A DNA stretch of 64,000 bases, taken from NCBI GenBank assembly GCA_036873135.1, contig JAPTYO010000026.1, positions 3,824,001 through 3,888,000 of the forward strand, read 5' to 3'. Positions 42,714 through 54,375 of this stretch are shown here, piece after piece. Origin of the DNA: Clarkia xantiana subsp. parviflora. Its lineage: Eukaryota > Streptophyta > Magnoliopsida > Myrtales > Onagraceae. The notes under the pieces are model-generated. The model did not search any database. It was not told the origin of the DNA and worked only from the letters and a program-made list of their open reading frames with translations. Position numbers and translations under genes: made by a program. Every line of letters begins with the position of its first letter. The first letter of the stretch is position 1.

Positions 42714-44642
42714 ATGACGAACAGCATGGTGTCTAGGCACCACCGCCCACCTGGGGGCAATAGGCGAAGGAGAGAGCCTATACCCCCGGGACGGCAGCCT
42801 AATCCAGGGAAACTGCCAGTGCAACCAGAACCTCAAGGAACCCCACAGCCTCCCCAACACAACAACCAGGAGGGAGGACCCTCACGCCCAGCTGGGGCTG
42901 CGTCCTCCACAGCCTCAACCCATTTGGCAAGGAGGCCACAAAGAGAGTGGGAGCAACAGGGAGTGCCATCCCAACACACAACACCTCCTGAGGGATATTA
43001 CTACGAGGCGCAACCCCAAGGATACCCGTATGGGATGCCGGCCCAAGGGAATAACAACCGCGCCCACACAACATACACAAGGCCGGCATACACCCAGGGG
43101 ACAAATACAGAAGCTCATGAAGAGGAACAGATCCCAACGGAAGAGCACCACTCGCACCCTCGAGCAGGGCAGCGAGAGGAGCAAAGAAGAAATTACCAGG
43201 AGCCAACCCCAGAGGGAAGGCAACAATTCGTGCCTCCTAGGCAACAGCAGAACGCCAGGGCTTACACCCCACTGGGAACGGACAGACAAGCAAGACCTCC
43301 AAGGAGGCAAGAATTCTATGAAGCACCCCAGCAGGGACACCAAGGATACACCTACAGTCCGTATCAATACGGACAAGGGATCCCGGCAAGCCCAATCTAT
43401 AACTACGGAGGCTATCAGAGAGATTACACTCCGACACCGATATTGATCACTCCGGAAGAAATAGAGGCAATGATAACAAGGAAAATGAACGAGTCAAAGA
43501 AACACGGCTTGCATTGTCTAAGTGACAAAACGAACCACCCTTTCACGAGGGAATTGGAGATGAGCAAGGTGCCGGACTCCCTGCATACAGTCCAGATTGC
43601 AAAATACAATGGCAAGGGAGACCCTTTGGAGCATATTCAACAGCATGAAGCCTCCCTATTTGGGAGAACTACTGATGAAAGATACAAGGCACTCCTATTT
43701 CCAAACACCCTATCAGGGGTGGCCTCACACTGGTTCTTCAGCCTACCCTCTGAGAGCATCCACTCATGGGAGCAGCTAAAGGCGAAATTCCTTCAGAGAT
43801 ATCTAGGAGAAAGGAAGCTCCTCAAAGGAACAGGCTCCATCGATGACGTGAAGCAAGAAAATGATGAATCCTTGGCCAATTACTACACTAGGTTTAACAA
43901 AAACATAGCAGACATCCAGGGCGACATCACTGGGGGTGAGATAATATGAGCCTTCATTAGAAACCTAGGCCGCTTCGGGTCCACACTGGCAGAAAAGATG
44001 GCCAAGAAACCAGCAAGCACCTTAGAGGAGCTAGCAGGGAGAGTAAAAACTCATATTGACCTGGAGAGGCACAGAGCAAGTAAGAAAGCTAAGATTCAAG
44101 CAGCTAAGGAAGACAATGCAAAGCCGAACAGAGGAAAGCCACCTCAGGCACCACAACACACAAGGCAGCAGGAATGGCGTCCGCCCCAGCAAAGAAATCA
44201 AATGGGCGAACCATTGAAAGCTAGGGAAATCAACGTCATCAAGTTCATCCCATTGAACGCCACTCCAGCTACTGTCCTCAGAGAGATGCGGAATCAGAAA
44301 CTCTGGTCACCCCCTGCAAGATGGAGAGCCCCAATGGTGGGGACACACAAGGATAGATGGTGTGATAACCATGAAGCATACGGGCATGACACGAACGAAT
44401 GCTTCAGCCTAAAGCTAAGCATCAACAATGTCATCCAAAGGGGAGAACTAAAGCAGTTCGTGGATCATGGGGGCAACAGCATACAATTAGGGCCATCATA
44501 CAGGGACAAAGGCAAGAGCAAGGTAGACTACAATCCTCCACCCAACAAGAGAGGAACTCACTCATCCTTCGAAGGATGTAACGCCTCTGCAGAGTCTGTG
44601 TGCGGGGACACCACCAGGAATACAGTACCTGCCACGGCATGA
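42714..44642 (+). pseudogene. gag: Gag of element C, one internal stop
   Basis: About 642 codons in one frame, starting 34 bp after the primer site. The N-terminal 230 residues are rich in Gln, Pro and Arg. A gag core follows (residues about 240-460, HWFFSLPSESI, LANYYTRF). The knuckle WCDNHEAYGHDTNEC is near 44360-44405. The linker ELKQFVDHGG and NPPPNKRGT is followed by about 25 codons not found in relatives. A TGA at 43947-43949 stands where an Arg CGA is likely. Where M runs on into protease, C ends at 44642, marking the pol deletion. Gag packages RNA and forms particles in active copies. Confidence 0.85.
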
Positions 44643-44649
44643 CAAATGT

Positions 44650-45478
44650 CAAAACAAGAAAATTTCCGAAAAACCGGGAGTACCCCGGCACTCGACCAAC
44701 AACAACAACCAAAGATTCGAAGACACCCAACAAATATAACAAACATGAGCCAAGGACACCACGACAACCAAATCGAACAATTTTGTCCGAACCTAAAGTC
44801 GGTTTTCGGGCAAAATTACCATTACGCCCTCCAACGGAAATCAACACACAAATGACGACTCGACATCAAATTCAAAACGGGGATAGTTTAATCGGACAAA
44901 AACTATCTCCGAACGACCGGCCAAAGTTTTTTTCCCAAATCCACGACTATCTACGGCTATCCACGGCAATCCCACATTCAATCAAGTATCGGCAATTCAA
45001 AAATCAAGATAACGAAAAGGAAAAGAGTGGACCTTAGGAAAACCCGACCCGATATGATAAAAGGGTCCGGAACTCAAATGTTGGTTTCGCCGGAAATCGA
45101 CCCCTCGCCGGAGATCGTCCTTCGCCGCCGACGGAATCAAGCAGCGCCGGAGTCCACTAACCTCGCCTCCGTCGTCCTTCGCCGGATTTCCAGTCGCCCT
45201 CCTCCGCGCCGCCGACGTCACCGCCACGCCGCTGGTCCTCCGCCCGTCCTTCGCCGGCCCGCTGCTGGTCCCCCACGCCGTCGACGTCGCAGCCCCGTGC
45301 CGTGCCGATGATTCCCTTCGTCCGTGCCGGTCGGAATTTCTGGTCCACCACCAGAATTTTGGCCGGCCCCCCTCCCTTGGTGTGCAAGAATGTCACTCTT
45401 GGTCTCCAAGTGTGAGAAAAGAGGAAAGGATGATAACGGTGGCTAAGTGAGGTATTTTCCTAACTCTCCTATATATTT
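44650..45478 (-). pseudogene. 5' leader of the antisense gene in element C
   Basis: GC-rich, with many CCGGCGAAGG-like motifs on the minus strand. Aligns by eye with the leader of the M antisense gene (9500-10060), including the block around CGGGTTTTCC. Only the non-coding leader survives; no coding exon is left. Confidence 0.55.
45470..45477 (-). promoter_or_regulatory. TATA-like box of the C antisense gene
   Basis: AATATATA on the minus strand in a block matching the M promoter at 9493. 45479-46100 to its right is untranslated DNA shared with B 13318-13841, including a direct duplication of about 85 bp at 45662-45745 and 45752-45837. Confidence 0.45.
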
Positions 45479-46100
45479 GAAAGGGTGTAGGGTTTTTTAA
45501 AGTGGTCTAATCACAACCCTCCATTTAAATTTAAATGAGATCTAAGGGTTAAAGAAAAACTATCACCTTTACCTCCCTTAGACTATGGTTAAGTATATCT
45601 CCACTCAAGTTAACATCCCATAGGTTTATTCTTAAGCATCCCATACTTAGAAAAAAATTTAGACCAAAATAAAATTTTTCTCCACTTAGGCAAAATCCTG
45701 GCATGAAATTGAAGCATAAGTCACTTAGTTGTATTCGTATTGCATTATTTTTAGACCAAAATTAAATTTTTCTCCACTTAGGCAAAATCCCGGCATGAAA
45801 TTGAAGCATAAGTCACTTAGTTGTATTCGTATTGCATTCCTATGCGAGCATGTATTTTTTGAGTATACGCCCGTAGCAAAGATAGATTTATTACTCCCAC
45901 CTCAGATGGACGCGTGCTTAGACACGTGTCCGTGCTACTCTGACGTTTACAATTCCTCTATCTCATAAGGCAGGGGGCAGAGTCAGAGGCACACATCCAT
46001 GGGTAAGTAAGCATTCAGACGAAAGGTAAAACCCCGGCTTCAAATTGCGCGTGTCATACCATCCTAAAATAGAGTCAATCAAGGGTCAAGCCATTGGTTG

Positions 46101-46113
46101 ACTCGGGGGCATG
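46101..46113 (+). other. Polypurine tract of element C
   Basis: ACTCGGGGGCATG directly before the 3' LTR start TGATGG. Identical to that of B. Confidence 0.85.
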
Positions 46114-46571
46114 TGATGGATATACGCCCAATTTGAACTCGTTGACCTCCGAATCATTTTATTTTTATCACCCCATTAATGATTGTAAATCGAAACTTCA
46201 ACCCGAACACTTCGCGAAAACACCAACGGTCCGGACGAGGCCGAAGCGCTCGTCCGGCCAAGTTAGACTCACCTAGGTGAGGTCGGGTGGCCACACCCGA
46301 CCTCCCCTAGGAGGGGTTTGGTGGCCTCACCCAACCCCTACCCTTGGGGGTCGGATTTTCCTTCCCCCCAAGGGCCCCGGCACTATTCTTGGACTCCCAT
46401 ACTCGGTTTATTCCCGCCAACCTTCTCCGTATCCTAAGGCGTTTAAAGGTTAATTAATTGTGTTTAAAGGTTAACGATGTCATTAAGCCACCTTAATGAC
46501 ACCGTTGCCTATAAATACAACCCTTCCACTATTCATTTGATCATCTTGGCAAGTTGCATAATTTTGCTCTG
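46114..46571 (+). repeat. 3' LTR of element C, truncated
   Basis: Matches 41905-42420 with a shorter palindrome segment (about 43 bp less) and a 12-bp gap near 46440. It stops at GCTCTG near 46571, where integrase E begins. About five substitutions in the comparable part. Confidence 0.85.
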
Positions 46572-47199
46572 GACTTCGTGCTTGCCCTGCCTTGGACTCA
46601 GGGAGGAAATGACTCTATCTTTGTGGTGGTGGACCGATTCTCAAAGATGGCACATTTCATCCCATGTCGGAAATCTGATGATGCCTCTCATGTTGCTGAC
46701 TTGTTCTTCAAAGAAGTGGTGAGAATGCATGGTGTTCCTAAGAGTATTGTCTCCGGCCGTGATTCCAAGTTCTTGAGCTAAATCTGGAAAACTCTTTGGG
46801 CAAAGCTGGGAACTAAACTACTTTTCAGCACCACATGTCATCCCCAAAACGACGGCCAAACTGAGGTGGTAAATCGCACACTTTCATCTCTACTTAGAAC
46901 TGTTGTAAGTAAGAACTTGAAGGTCTGAGATAAATGTGTTGCACATGTTGAATTTGCTTATAATCGGAGTGTTCATGGCACAACCAAGAGGACTCCCTTC
47001 GAGGTGGTGTATGGATTCAATCCACAGACGCCCATGGACCTGTCACCACTTCCAATCAAAGATCGGGTTTGTGTTGATGGAAAGAAGAGAGCTGAAGAGA
47101 TCAAGGAGATGCACGAGAAGGTGAAGCAAGAAATTGAGCGAAAGAGTGCAAAGTACGCTCAAGCTGCCAATAAGGGGAGGAAACAAGTCTATTTCCAGC
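46572..47199 (+). pseudogene. Ty3/gypsy integrase remnant E, first part
   Basis: Integrase core: [35 protein letters not shown], then TEVVNRTL and FAYNRSVHGTTKRTPFEVVYG. The first catalytic Asp is at the left break; the second (RDSKF) and the Glu (TEVV) are present. Stops are a TAA at 46779 and a TGA at 46926. It is a different gypsy lineage from the Tat elements, chromovirus-like but not assigned. It is interrupted at 47199 by element D and continues at 58621. The upstream part is lost at the junction with element C. Confidence 0.85.
47195..47199. repeat. Target site duplication CCAGC, left copy (element D)
   Basis: Directly precedes the LTR start TGATGGG and is repeated at 58621-58625. Confidence 0.95.
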
Positions 47200-47937
47200 T
47201 GATGGGTTCCGATGTAATCGTTAGCCCCGTTAACAGCCAATGGACGGCGAGTAGGTCCAGTGGGCCTCGTGAAAAGCCTGGAAGGCTCAGAGGCCCAGTA
47301 CGAAGGGTCCCGACTTCGGCGGTCCCGATACATGAGCTGAATGCTCCCGACGAGAAGCCTCTGAGTAGGCCCCGATATGCCTTTGTAAAGGCCCCGATGA
47401 TAAAAGCCCCGCAGAGGCTGGACCTGTCTCGTGAGACAAAGGGTCCTGGGTGGTGACCTAGAATGAGATAACTCTGGAGTCCCTGACAGGAGTTGGGACT
47501 TGTGATCAGAGGATAAGGCCGAGAAACCCGCCTACTAGATAAGAGTAGTGGGAGACAGTTGAAATATAGATAACCTCCCCCGAGATACGCAGGGCGTGCC
47601 TGAGATACGCGGAGTATGGGCGAGATACGCGGAGCGTGGGGCGAGATACACGGAATCCCGAACGAGATATACGGAATCATGGGTAAAAGGACCAACCACG
47701 GTCACAGGTAACTGAGTAACTTCCTCTCCTATATAAAGGAGGAAGTTACCTCAGAAAACACATCATCTAATACGCACTTAGATTACTGCTGCCACCCCAT
47801 TGATCATATACTCATTTAAGCATCGGAGAGGGATTCTGGGTCACCACCCAGGTCATCCCCTTTTGCAGGATTACGCGGAGCCCAGGAGTCCAAGCTTTCC
47901 GTCAAGGACGTAACGGAGCTTTGTCCGTGATCCAACA
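47200..47937 (+). repeat. 5' LTR of element D
   Basis: 738 bp, TGATGGG...TCCAACA. TATA (TATATAAA) at 47730-47737 sits in the loop of an inverted repeat (TAACTTCCT...AGGAAGTTA). Short tandem units CGAGATACGCGGAGCGTG at 47580-47670. Confidence 0.95.
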
Positions 47938-47938
47938 T

Positions 47939-47954
47939 TGGCGCCGTCTGTGGG
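47939..47954 (+). other. Primer binding site of element D
   Basis: TGGCGCCGTCTGTGGG, one base after the LTR end. Confidence 0.85.
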
Positions 47955-47990
47955 AACTAACAAAAAGCCAAAATAGTTTCTACCAGATCA

Positions 47991-49394
47991 ATGGCCGAGG
48001 TGGTGGCAAGAAGAAGCAAGTTCAGGCCGGCAGTTCTCGCCCCGCTGGAACTGTAAATTCCCTGTTGCCGGAACATGTTGCTGAACAAGGTGAGTACCCT
48101 GCTGTTTCTCAGACAGGGGGGCACGGTGATGATGAGGTCTCAGTCCGAGACACGACGCTGAACAGGCAAGATATCCAGCGAAGGGAGGTGGATGCTCCCC
48201 CAAACCCAGTGGAGCACAGGGAGGAAGTCCCGCGATGGGAGGTAGGCTCTTCTTCAAACTCGGAGTTGGCCAAGGCAGTAGCAGATGCTATGCCTATGTT
48301 CTTGGCGGCCATGGAGGCTCTGTTGGACAAGAGAGAGGCTGCCGGGAGGGCAGAGGAGTTGCCTCCGCGAGAAGAGCTGCCTCCACCCCCTCCAAGGGTG
48401 ATTCCAGAAGAACAGGAGGTTCAAGAGATTCAGCCCGGGAATAAGGGTAAAGAGCCCGCGCACTCGGACCAGTGCAGCACATGACCATTCCCCTGAATGG
48501 TCCCATCACACCCGATCAGGTGGTGAAAATCGTCAGCATCTACATGGGTGACCAAAAGCAAATGACATCGGAGCTAAGGGATCGATCCAGTCATCCTTTC
48601 GTTCCACGGCTGCTAGATACTGTCGCCCCGCCAGGGCTAGGCATTCCGACCATCAAGGAGTACGATGGTGAAGGAGACCCAGTCCGCCATGTTCAGAGGC
48701 ATGTCCAGGCCTCTATGGGTAGGACCTCGAATGATGACCTCGTGTGTTCGTTGTTCCCGATCACTTTGGGAGAAAGGGCCATGACTTGGTTTTTCAGCCT
48801 ACCACCGGGAAGCATTACGTGCTGGGCTGATATGCACGATCGCTTCATCAAGCAATATCAAGGTCGGAGGCGTCTCCTGAAGAGTGTAAGGTCCCTGACC
48901 CAGGTGGTGCAGAGATCCGACGAATCGTTGGCATATTACTACCAACGGTTCACTGCGAGTGCTGCGGAGATCGATGAAGAGATATCGGAGGGTGAGACCA
49001 TCCGCACTTTCCTTCGGAACCTTACTGCTCCGTATGGTTCCGATCTGATGCACAGTGTAGCCGCGAAGGCTGTGTGGAGTATGGAGGCCCTGCAAGCGAG
49101 GGTGAAACAGCAAATCGACGTCCAGAAGTCGAAGATTGCTGCCGGAGAGCTTGATCCTCCGAAGTCGGGAAGAGGAAAGACATCGTCCAAGCTGTCGGAT
49201 GATCGTAAAGGGAGCGACAAATCGGAGGGAAGTAGGAATCGTGGTCGCCCCGAGAGAAGGGAGGATAGGCGTCCTCCGAAGAAGGATAACCGCGAAGGTC
49301 GTAGTGTTCCCATCAACAGCTCGATGACCTCCGTGCTAGCTGTAATGGATCGGCAAGGTCTCGCCCGATACCCCCGAGGAAGGAAGGAGAGTTC
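47991..49394 (+). pseudogene. gag: Gag of element D, frameshifted
   Basis: Compared with the open gag of K, the ATG at 47991 is out of frame with what follows (one base lost near 47996), the N-terminal part to 48484 is in another frame from the core, and the core starting near 48473 ends in a shift near 49372 where one C of a C run is missing. The core has TIPLNGPITPDQVVK, EYDGEGDPVRHV, LGERAMTWFFSLPPGS and AYYYQRFTAS, all matching K. The N-terminal part is Pro/Glu-rich. 360 residues of core are otherwise readable. The product would package element RNA. Confidence 0.85.
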
Positions 49395-50378
49395 TTGGGA
49401 GGCCGCTCGGATCGTTATTGTCGGTACCATCGAGCCAATGGTCACGACACGGATAACTGTCGGGAGCTGAAGAAGGAGATAGAGAAGCTGATCCAGAAGG
49501 GGAAGCTTAAGGAGTTTGTCGGAAGGGGAAGGTGCCGATCCCGCTCCAAAAGTCGGTCACGGTCCCGTTCTAAGTCCCGTGATCGATCCCCGAAGAAGAA
49601 GAAAGTTGAGTCGGAGCCCTCTGGTTCCGGTGCCCGTAAGGAGAGACGAGGGACTATTAACGTCATTCACGGAGGAATGGCAGCGGGAGGCGACACCACC
49701 GCTTCTCGGGAGAATTATGCTTCTCGCATATCCGCTGTTGTGGTGCTAGGCAAGAGGTCCCGGTCGTGGACTCTAAAGGAGGAAATGGTGATTTCTTTCT
49801 CAGCGGAGGATTTGATAGGCGTGGAGAGCCCCCACAATGACGCCTTGGTTGTAACCCTGGACGTGGACGGATTCGAGATGAAGCGGATCCTGATAGACGG
49901 AGGGAGCTCCTCCGACATTCTTTTCATGGATGCCCTGGAGGCCATGGGTAAGACGAAGAAGGACCTCACGCAGGTGAACTTCCTTATGGTGGGCTTCTCC
50001 GGATCGACTTCCTATCCGTTGGGGATGATTACCTTACCGGTGGAGTTTGGTAGTGGCTGGAAGATGGAACGGCGGAACGTGGACTTCGTCGTGGTAGAAT
50101 CCGCGGGAACATAAAACGCCATTATCGGGAGGACCACCATCAAACCTCTCATGGCAGTTGCTTCAACCGTTCACCAGAAGATGAAGTTCCCGACTGACCA
50201 TGGTGTCAGAGAGGTTAAGGGCGACCAGGTGGCGTCACGAAAGTTCTATGTTAACGCCACTCGACGGAGAAGAAGGGAAGCCGTGGCTGTCCTGCAAACC
50301 GATGCCGATCCTCGAGAGGAGTTTGGGCGGCCCGCCCCCATGGAGGATCTGAAGGAGGTTGAGATTGATGGACCTTGA
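49395..50378 (+). pseudogene. Gag C-terminus and protease of element D
   Basis: Zinc knuckle YCRYHRANGHDTDNC at 49417-49461, then an Arg-Ser tract (RSRSKSRSRSRSKSR) and PKKKKV, then IHGG and protease with IDGGSSSDIL near 49890-49925. A TAA at 50112-50114 replaces a Tyr TAC found in A, and a TGA lies at 50376-50378. The reading frame is otherwise continuous. Confidence 0.85.
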
Positions 50379-53300
50379 AGGAAGGTGAAGATCGGGTCTG
50401 CTTTGTCGGAGGAAAGAGCCCGAGACTTGATCGAGCTCCTGAAGGAGTTCAAGGAGCTGTTTGCCTGGTCCCCGAGTGATATGCCAGGAATCAGCCCCGA
50501 CGTGATCGTACACGAGCTGAAAATTGATCCCGCGATCAAGCCTAACGCGCAGAGGAGGCGTCTGATGGGCGCACCGACAAAAGGATCGCGATCCAGCAAG
50601 AGGTGGGCAGACTGCTCGACGCTGGATTCATCAAGGAGCTCCGATTCCAGACATGGGTTGCTAACCCAGTCCTGGTGAGAAAGAGTAATGGGAAGTGGCG
50701 GATGTGTGTCGATTTCCGCGACTTGAACAAGGCCTGCCCGAAGGATTGCTATCCGCTCCCGAGGATTGATCAGTTGGTGGATGCCACATCGGGACACAAG
50801 CTGTTGAGCTTCATGGATGCTTATTCCGGGTATAACCAGATCAAGATGGCAAAGGAGGATGCCCCCCACACAGCCTACTATGCCGATAGTGACGTCTATC
50901 ACTACGACGTGTTGCCCTTCGGATTGATCAATGCCGGAGCAACTTACCAGCGGATGGTGAATAAGTTGTTCGCGGACATGCTGGGGAAGACTATGGAGGA
51001 TTATGTGGATGACATGCTCGTGAAGTCCCGACAGGCAGGAGATCACGTCCAAAACTTGGCGGCGGCGTTTGAGCTGATGAGGTTTCATCAGGTTCGGTTG
51101 AATCCAGACAAATGTGCTTTCGGGGTGAACTCGGGGAAGTTCCTAGGTTTCATGGTGAGCCAGAGAGGAATCGAGGTGAATCCTGAGAAGCTGCGAGCGA
51201 TCGAGGAGATGCAGTCCCCGAAGACTCATCGGGAGGTTCAAGTATTGAATGGCCGGTTGGCTGCGATGAATCGATTCCTATCCAAGGCGAGTGATAGAGC
51301 CATGCCATTTTTCGATGTGCTAAGGGCCCACAAGAAGTTTGAATGGTCCGACAAGTGCGAGGAGGCATTCCAAGCACTCAAGCAGCACCTCCGTACCCTC
51401 CCGCCGTTGGCGAAACCGGTTCCAGGCGAGCCGCTTTATCTCTATTTGGTTGTTTCTGAAGTTGCTGTTAGTTCTGTTTTGATTAAGATTGTCAAGGGCA
51501 ACCAAGTGCCTGTCTATTATGTAAGCAAAGCGTTTGCCAAGTCTGAAATAAATTATCCCGCTATTGAGAAGTATCTCTTTGCGTTGATTGTTGCCGCTCG
51601 AAAGCTACGGCCTTACTTCCATGCCCACGAGGTTACGGTGTTAACTAATCAGCCCTTGAAGCACTTTTTGAACCGACCGGAGGCGTCGGGGAGATTGGTG
51701 AAATGGACCATCGAGCTTACGGAGTTCCGTATTCATTTTGCTCCGCGAACTGCTATTAAGGGCCAGGCATTGGCAGATTTTATAGCTGAGTCTACGGCAC
51801 CCGATCTGGAAGTAACGGGTCCCGCAGAGGGGGCAACCATGGAGGTCCCGATAGCAGAACAGGGTCCGATAACAGAACAGCCAAATGAGGAGAACACTTG
51901 GGAGATGTACACTGATGGTTCATCAAGTGTAGAAGGATCGGGGGCAGGATTCGTATTGATACCGCCCGGTGGGGGCGAGCCCTTGCGATATGCCTTGGCC
52001 TTGACGTTTAGGGCCACCAACAATGAAGCGGAGTATGAGGCCCTCATCACGGGCCTCAAAATTTCCAAGTGTGATGCTAGTTTGATCGTGAATCAAGTCC
52101 AGGGGAACTATGAAGCCAAGAGCCCGACAATGAGGAAGTATTTGCACGAAGTAGAGACTTTGAAGGGAAGCTTCAAAAGCTTCGATATCGATGCAATCCC
52201 GAGAGAAGAAAATGCGGAGGCAGACGCCTTAAGCAACTTTGCGCTGGGAGTGACCTCCGAGGAGAATCAGAAGGTACACTTTCTGGAGAGAGTAATTATC
52301 TCAACCATTGATCCGTCGGAGGTTTGCGCCATTGAAGCAGGATCAGAGGAAGAAAAGAAGCCCACCTGGATGACTCCGATGGTCACATACCTGACTACGG
52401 GGGCACTCCCCGATAATGAAGTGGCAGCTGTCAGGTTGCGTCGAATCGCAAACGACTACGTGATGGTGGACAACCAGTTATACAAGAGGGGGCATGTAAA
52501 GCCTTTTCTGAAATATGTGGCGGAGCCTGATACGAATTGGATCCTGAGAGAGCTGCATGAGGGAGTCGCGGCCTGTCATGAAGGGGCCCGATCCATCGTG
52601 AGGAAGGCATTGAACCTAGGCTACTATTAGCCTTCGATGAACAAGGAGGCTACAACAATGGTCCGATCCTGCGATGCATGCCAAAGGTACGCTCCGAATA
52701 TCGTGGCTCCCGCCGCGAACTTGATGTCCATCAGGAGTGCCTGGCCCTTCGCGCAATGGGGCATTGACTTGGTGGGACCTCTTCCCCAAGCGAAAGGTCA
52801 GTGCAAATATTTACTCGTGGCCATCGATTACTTCTCGAAGTGGATAGAGGCTAAGGCGTTGGCCAAGACGACGGGGCAGCAGATCCTCAAGTTCCTTCAA
52901 ACTCAGATCATATCTCGGTATGGGGTTCCTCGAGTGTTGATCAGCGATAATGGCCCTCCGTTAAATGGGGCTCAGTTGAAGGAGTACCTGGAGGAGTTGA
53001 ACATTGAGCATCGGACAGCTTCCGTCTGCCATGCTCAAACTAATGGCCAAGTCGAATCAGCCAACAAGATTGTGATGGATGGCTTGAAGAAGAGAGTATA
53101 CGCCTTGCAGGGCCATTGGCTGGATGAGCTCGAAAACGTGCTGTGGGCTGTTAGAACAACACCCAAGCAATCGACGGGGGAGACTCTGTTTGTCCTTGTC
53201 TAAGGCACGGAGGCAGTTGCCCCCGTGGAGATAGCGGTGACGTCCCACCGCAGGAGGTATTATGAGCCCCTAACGAACGAAGAAATGAGACGTCTAGACT

Positions 53301-53599
53301 TAGACTTGCTCGAGGAGAAAAGGTGGAAGGCTGATGAAGTTCAGGCTCGGATGCGTCTGGCAACAGCCCGATATTGTAATCGGCGTGTCAAGTCCCGACA
53401 ATTCTTCGTTGGAGAACTTGTCTGGCGGAGGAACGAGTTCGTTCATCAAGATCGGATCAACAAGCTATCACCTAAATGGGAGGGACCTTACAAGATCGTA
53501 GGGATGCCAGCCCCGAATGCATACATGCTAGAGGACCTTGATGGCAAGACGTTGAAACATTCCTTCAGTGGCGAACACTTGAAGAAGTATCATGTTTGA
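50379..53599 (+). pseudogene. pol: RT, RNase H, second RNase H and integrase of element D
   Basis: Near 50571 two extra bases relative to A shift the frame. From 50603 a 675-codon stretch holds RT (YVDD near 51000), RNase H and the second RNase H, which lacks 30 bp (10 residues) near 52068 compared with A and B. A TAG at 52628-52630 replaces TGG in the integrase zinc region and a TAA at 53201-53203 replaces TAT. Integrase Asp, Asp and Glu are all present (near 52767, 52947, 53055). The frame ends at 53599 with HLKKYHV, as in A. Confidence 0.88.
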
Positions 53600-53879
53600 T
53601 ATTAAGTCGCCACGAATGGCGCAAGTTATCTATCAATCCGATGTAAGGAAAACTTTGAGTTATTAATAAAAGAAGTTGCTTCCGATCAAATTGCTTTTAG
53701 ATTTATTCTAACTGTTAGTAAGACGTCCTGAAGGGCGCGACAAAAAGCCTTCCGAGGTACGATAAAAAGCCTTACGAGGTACGAGTAAGTCGCCTTTATG
53801 GCGCGACAAAAAGACTTCCGAGGTACGGACAAAAGCCTTACGGGGTATGAGTAAGTCGTCTTTATGATGCAACTAAAAG

Positions 53880-54080
53880 CCTAGGTACGAAAAAGCCTTA
53901 ACAGGTCCGCGTAAGTCATCTATATGATGCGGCCAAAAGCCTTAACGGGTAGGAAAAAGCCTTAACGGGTCCGCGTAAGTCGTCTATATGATGCGGCCAA
54001 AAGCCTTAACGGGTACGAAAAAGCCTTAACGGGTCCGCGTAAGTCGTCTATATGATGCGGCAAAAAGCCTTAAAGGGTAC
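53880..54080 (+). repeat. 64-bp tandem repeats after pol (element D)
   Basis: Three or so clean units of GTAAGTCGTCTATATGATGC, GGCCAAAAGCCTTAACGGGT and ACGAAAAAGCCTTAACGGGT + CCGC. The degenerate edge extends from about 53730 to 54180. Confidence 0.9.
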
Positions 54081-54216
54081 GATTAAGCCGTCTGGTAGGA
54101 CGCGATAAAAGCCCTTAAGGGGTACGATTAAAGTCGTCCGATTTGGCACGGTAAAAGCCTTAAGGGGTGTGAAAAATCATCTTAAGTGATGTGTAAAATG
54201 GCCTTGAAAGGCAGGG

Positions 54217-54375
54217 ATGAGAAACCTTAAGTGGTGAAGTCCCGATGGGATGAGAAACCTTAAGTGGTGAAGTCCCGATTGGATGAGAAACCTTAAGTGG
54301 TGAAATCCCGATAGGAAGAGAAACCTTAAGTGGTGAAGTCCCGATTAGACGAGAAACCTTAAGTGGTAAAGTCTC
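54217..54375 (+). repeat. 33-bp tandem repeats (element D)
   Basis: Five units of GATGAGAAACCTTAAGTGGT + GAAGTCCCGATTG, homologous to 4189-4355 in A. 54376-54584 is spacer without a gene. Confidence 0.9.

Larger units (their letters stand above)
41905..46571 (+). mobile_element. Tat element C with gag but no pol, 3' LTR truncated
   Basis: Plus orientation: 5' LTR, primer site, gag with one stop, then a deletion junction near 44560-44650, the leader and promoter region of an antisense gene (minus), polypurine tract and the first 458 bp of the 3' LTR. It is the same family as B: LTR ends, primer site, polypurine tract and LTR palindromes match. Pol, the tandem repeats and most of the antisense gene are missing. 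The 3' LTR stops at 46571 where gypsy integrase E begins. Confidence 0.88.

Noticed and set aside
45027..45396. GC-rich open frames on both strands, a possible host gene
   Set aside because: Low-complexity CCGGCGAAGG repeats; the block aligns with the non-coding leader of the M antisense gene (9540-10050).
47004..47456. Integrase frame that seems to extend into a Pro/Arg-rich tail
   Set aside because: The tail is LTR sequence of element D read through; the true continuation of the integrase is at 58621.
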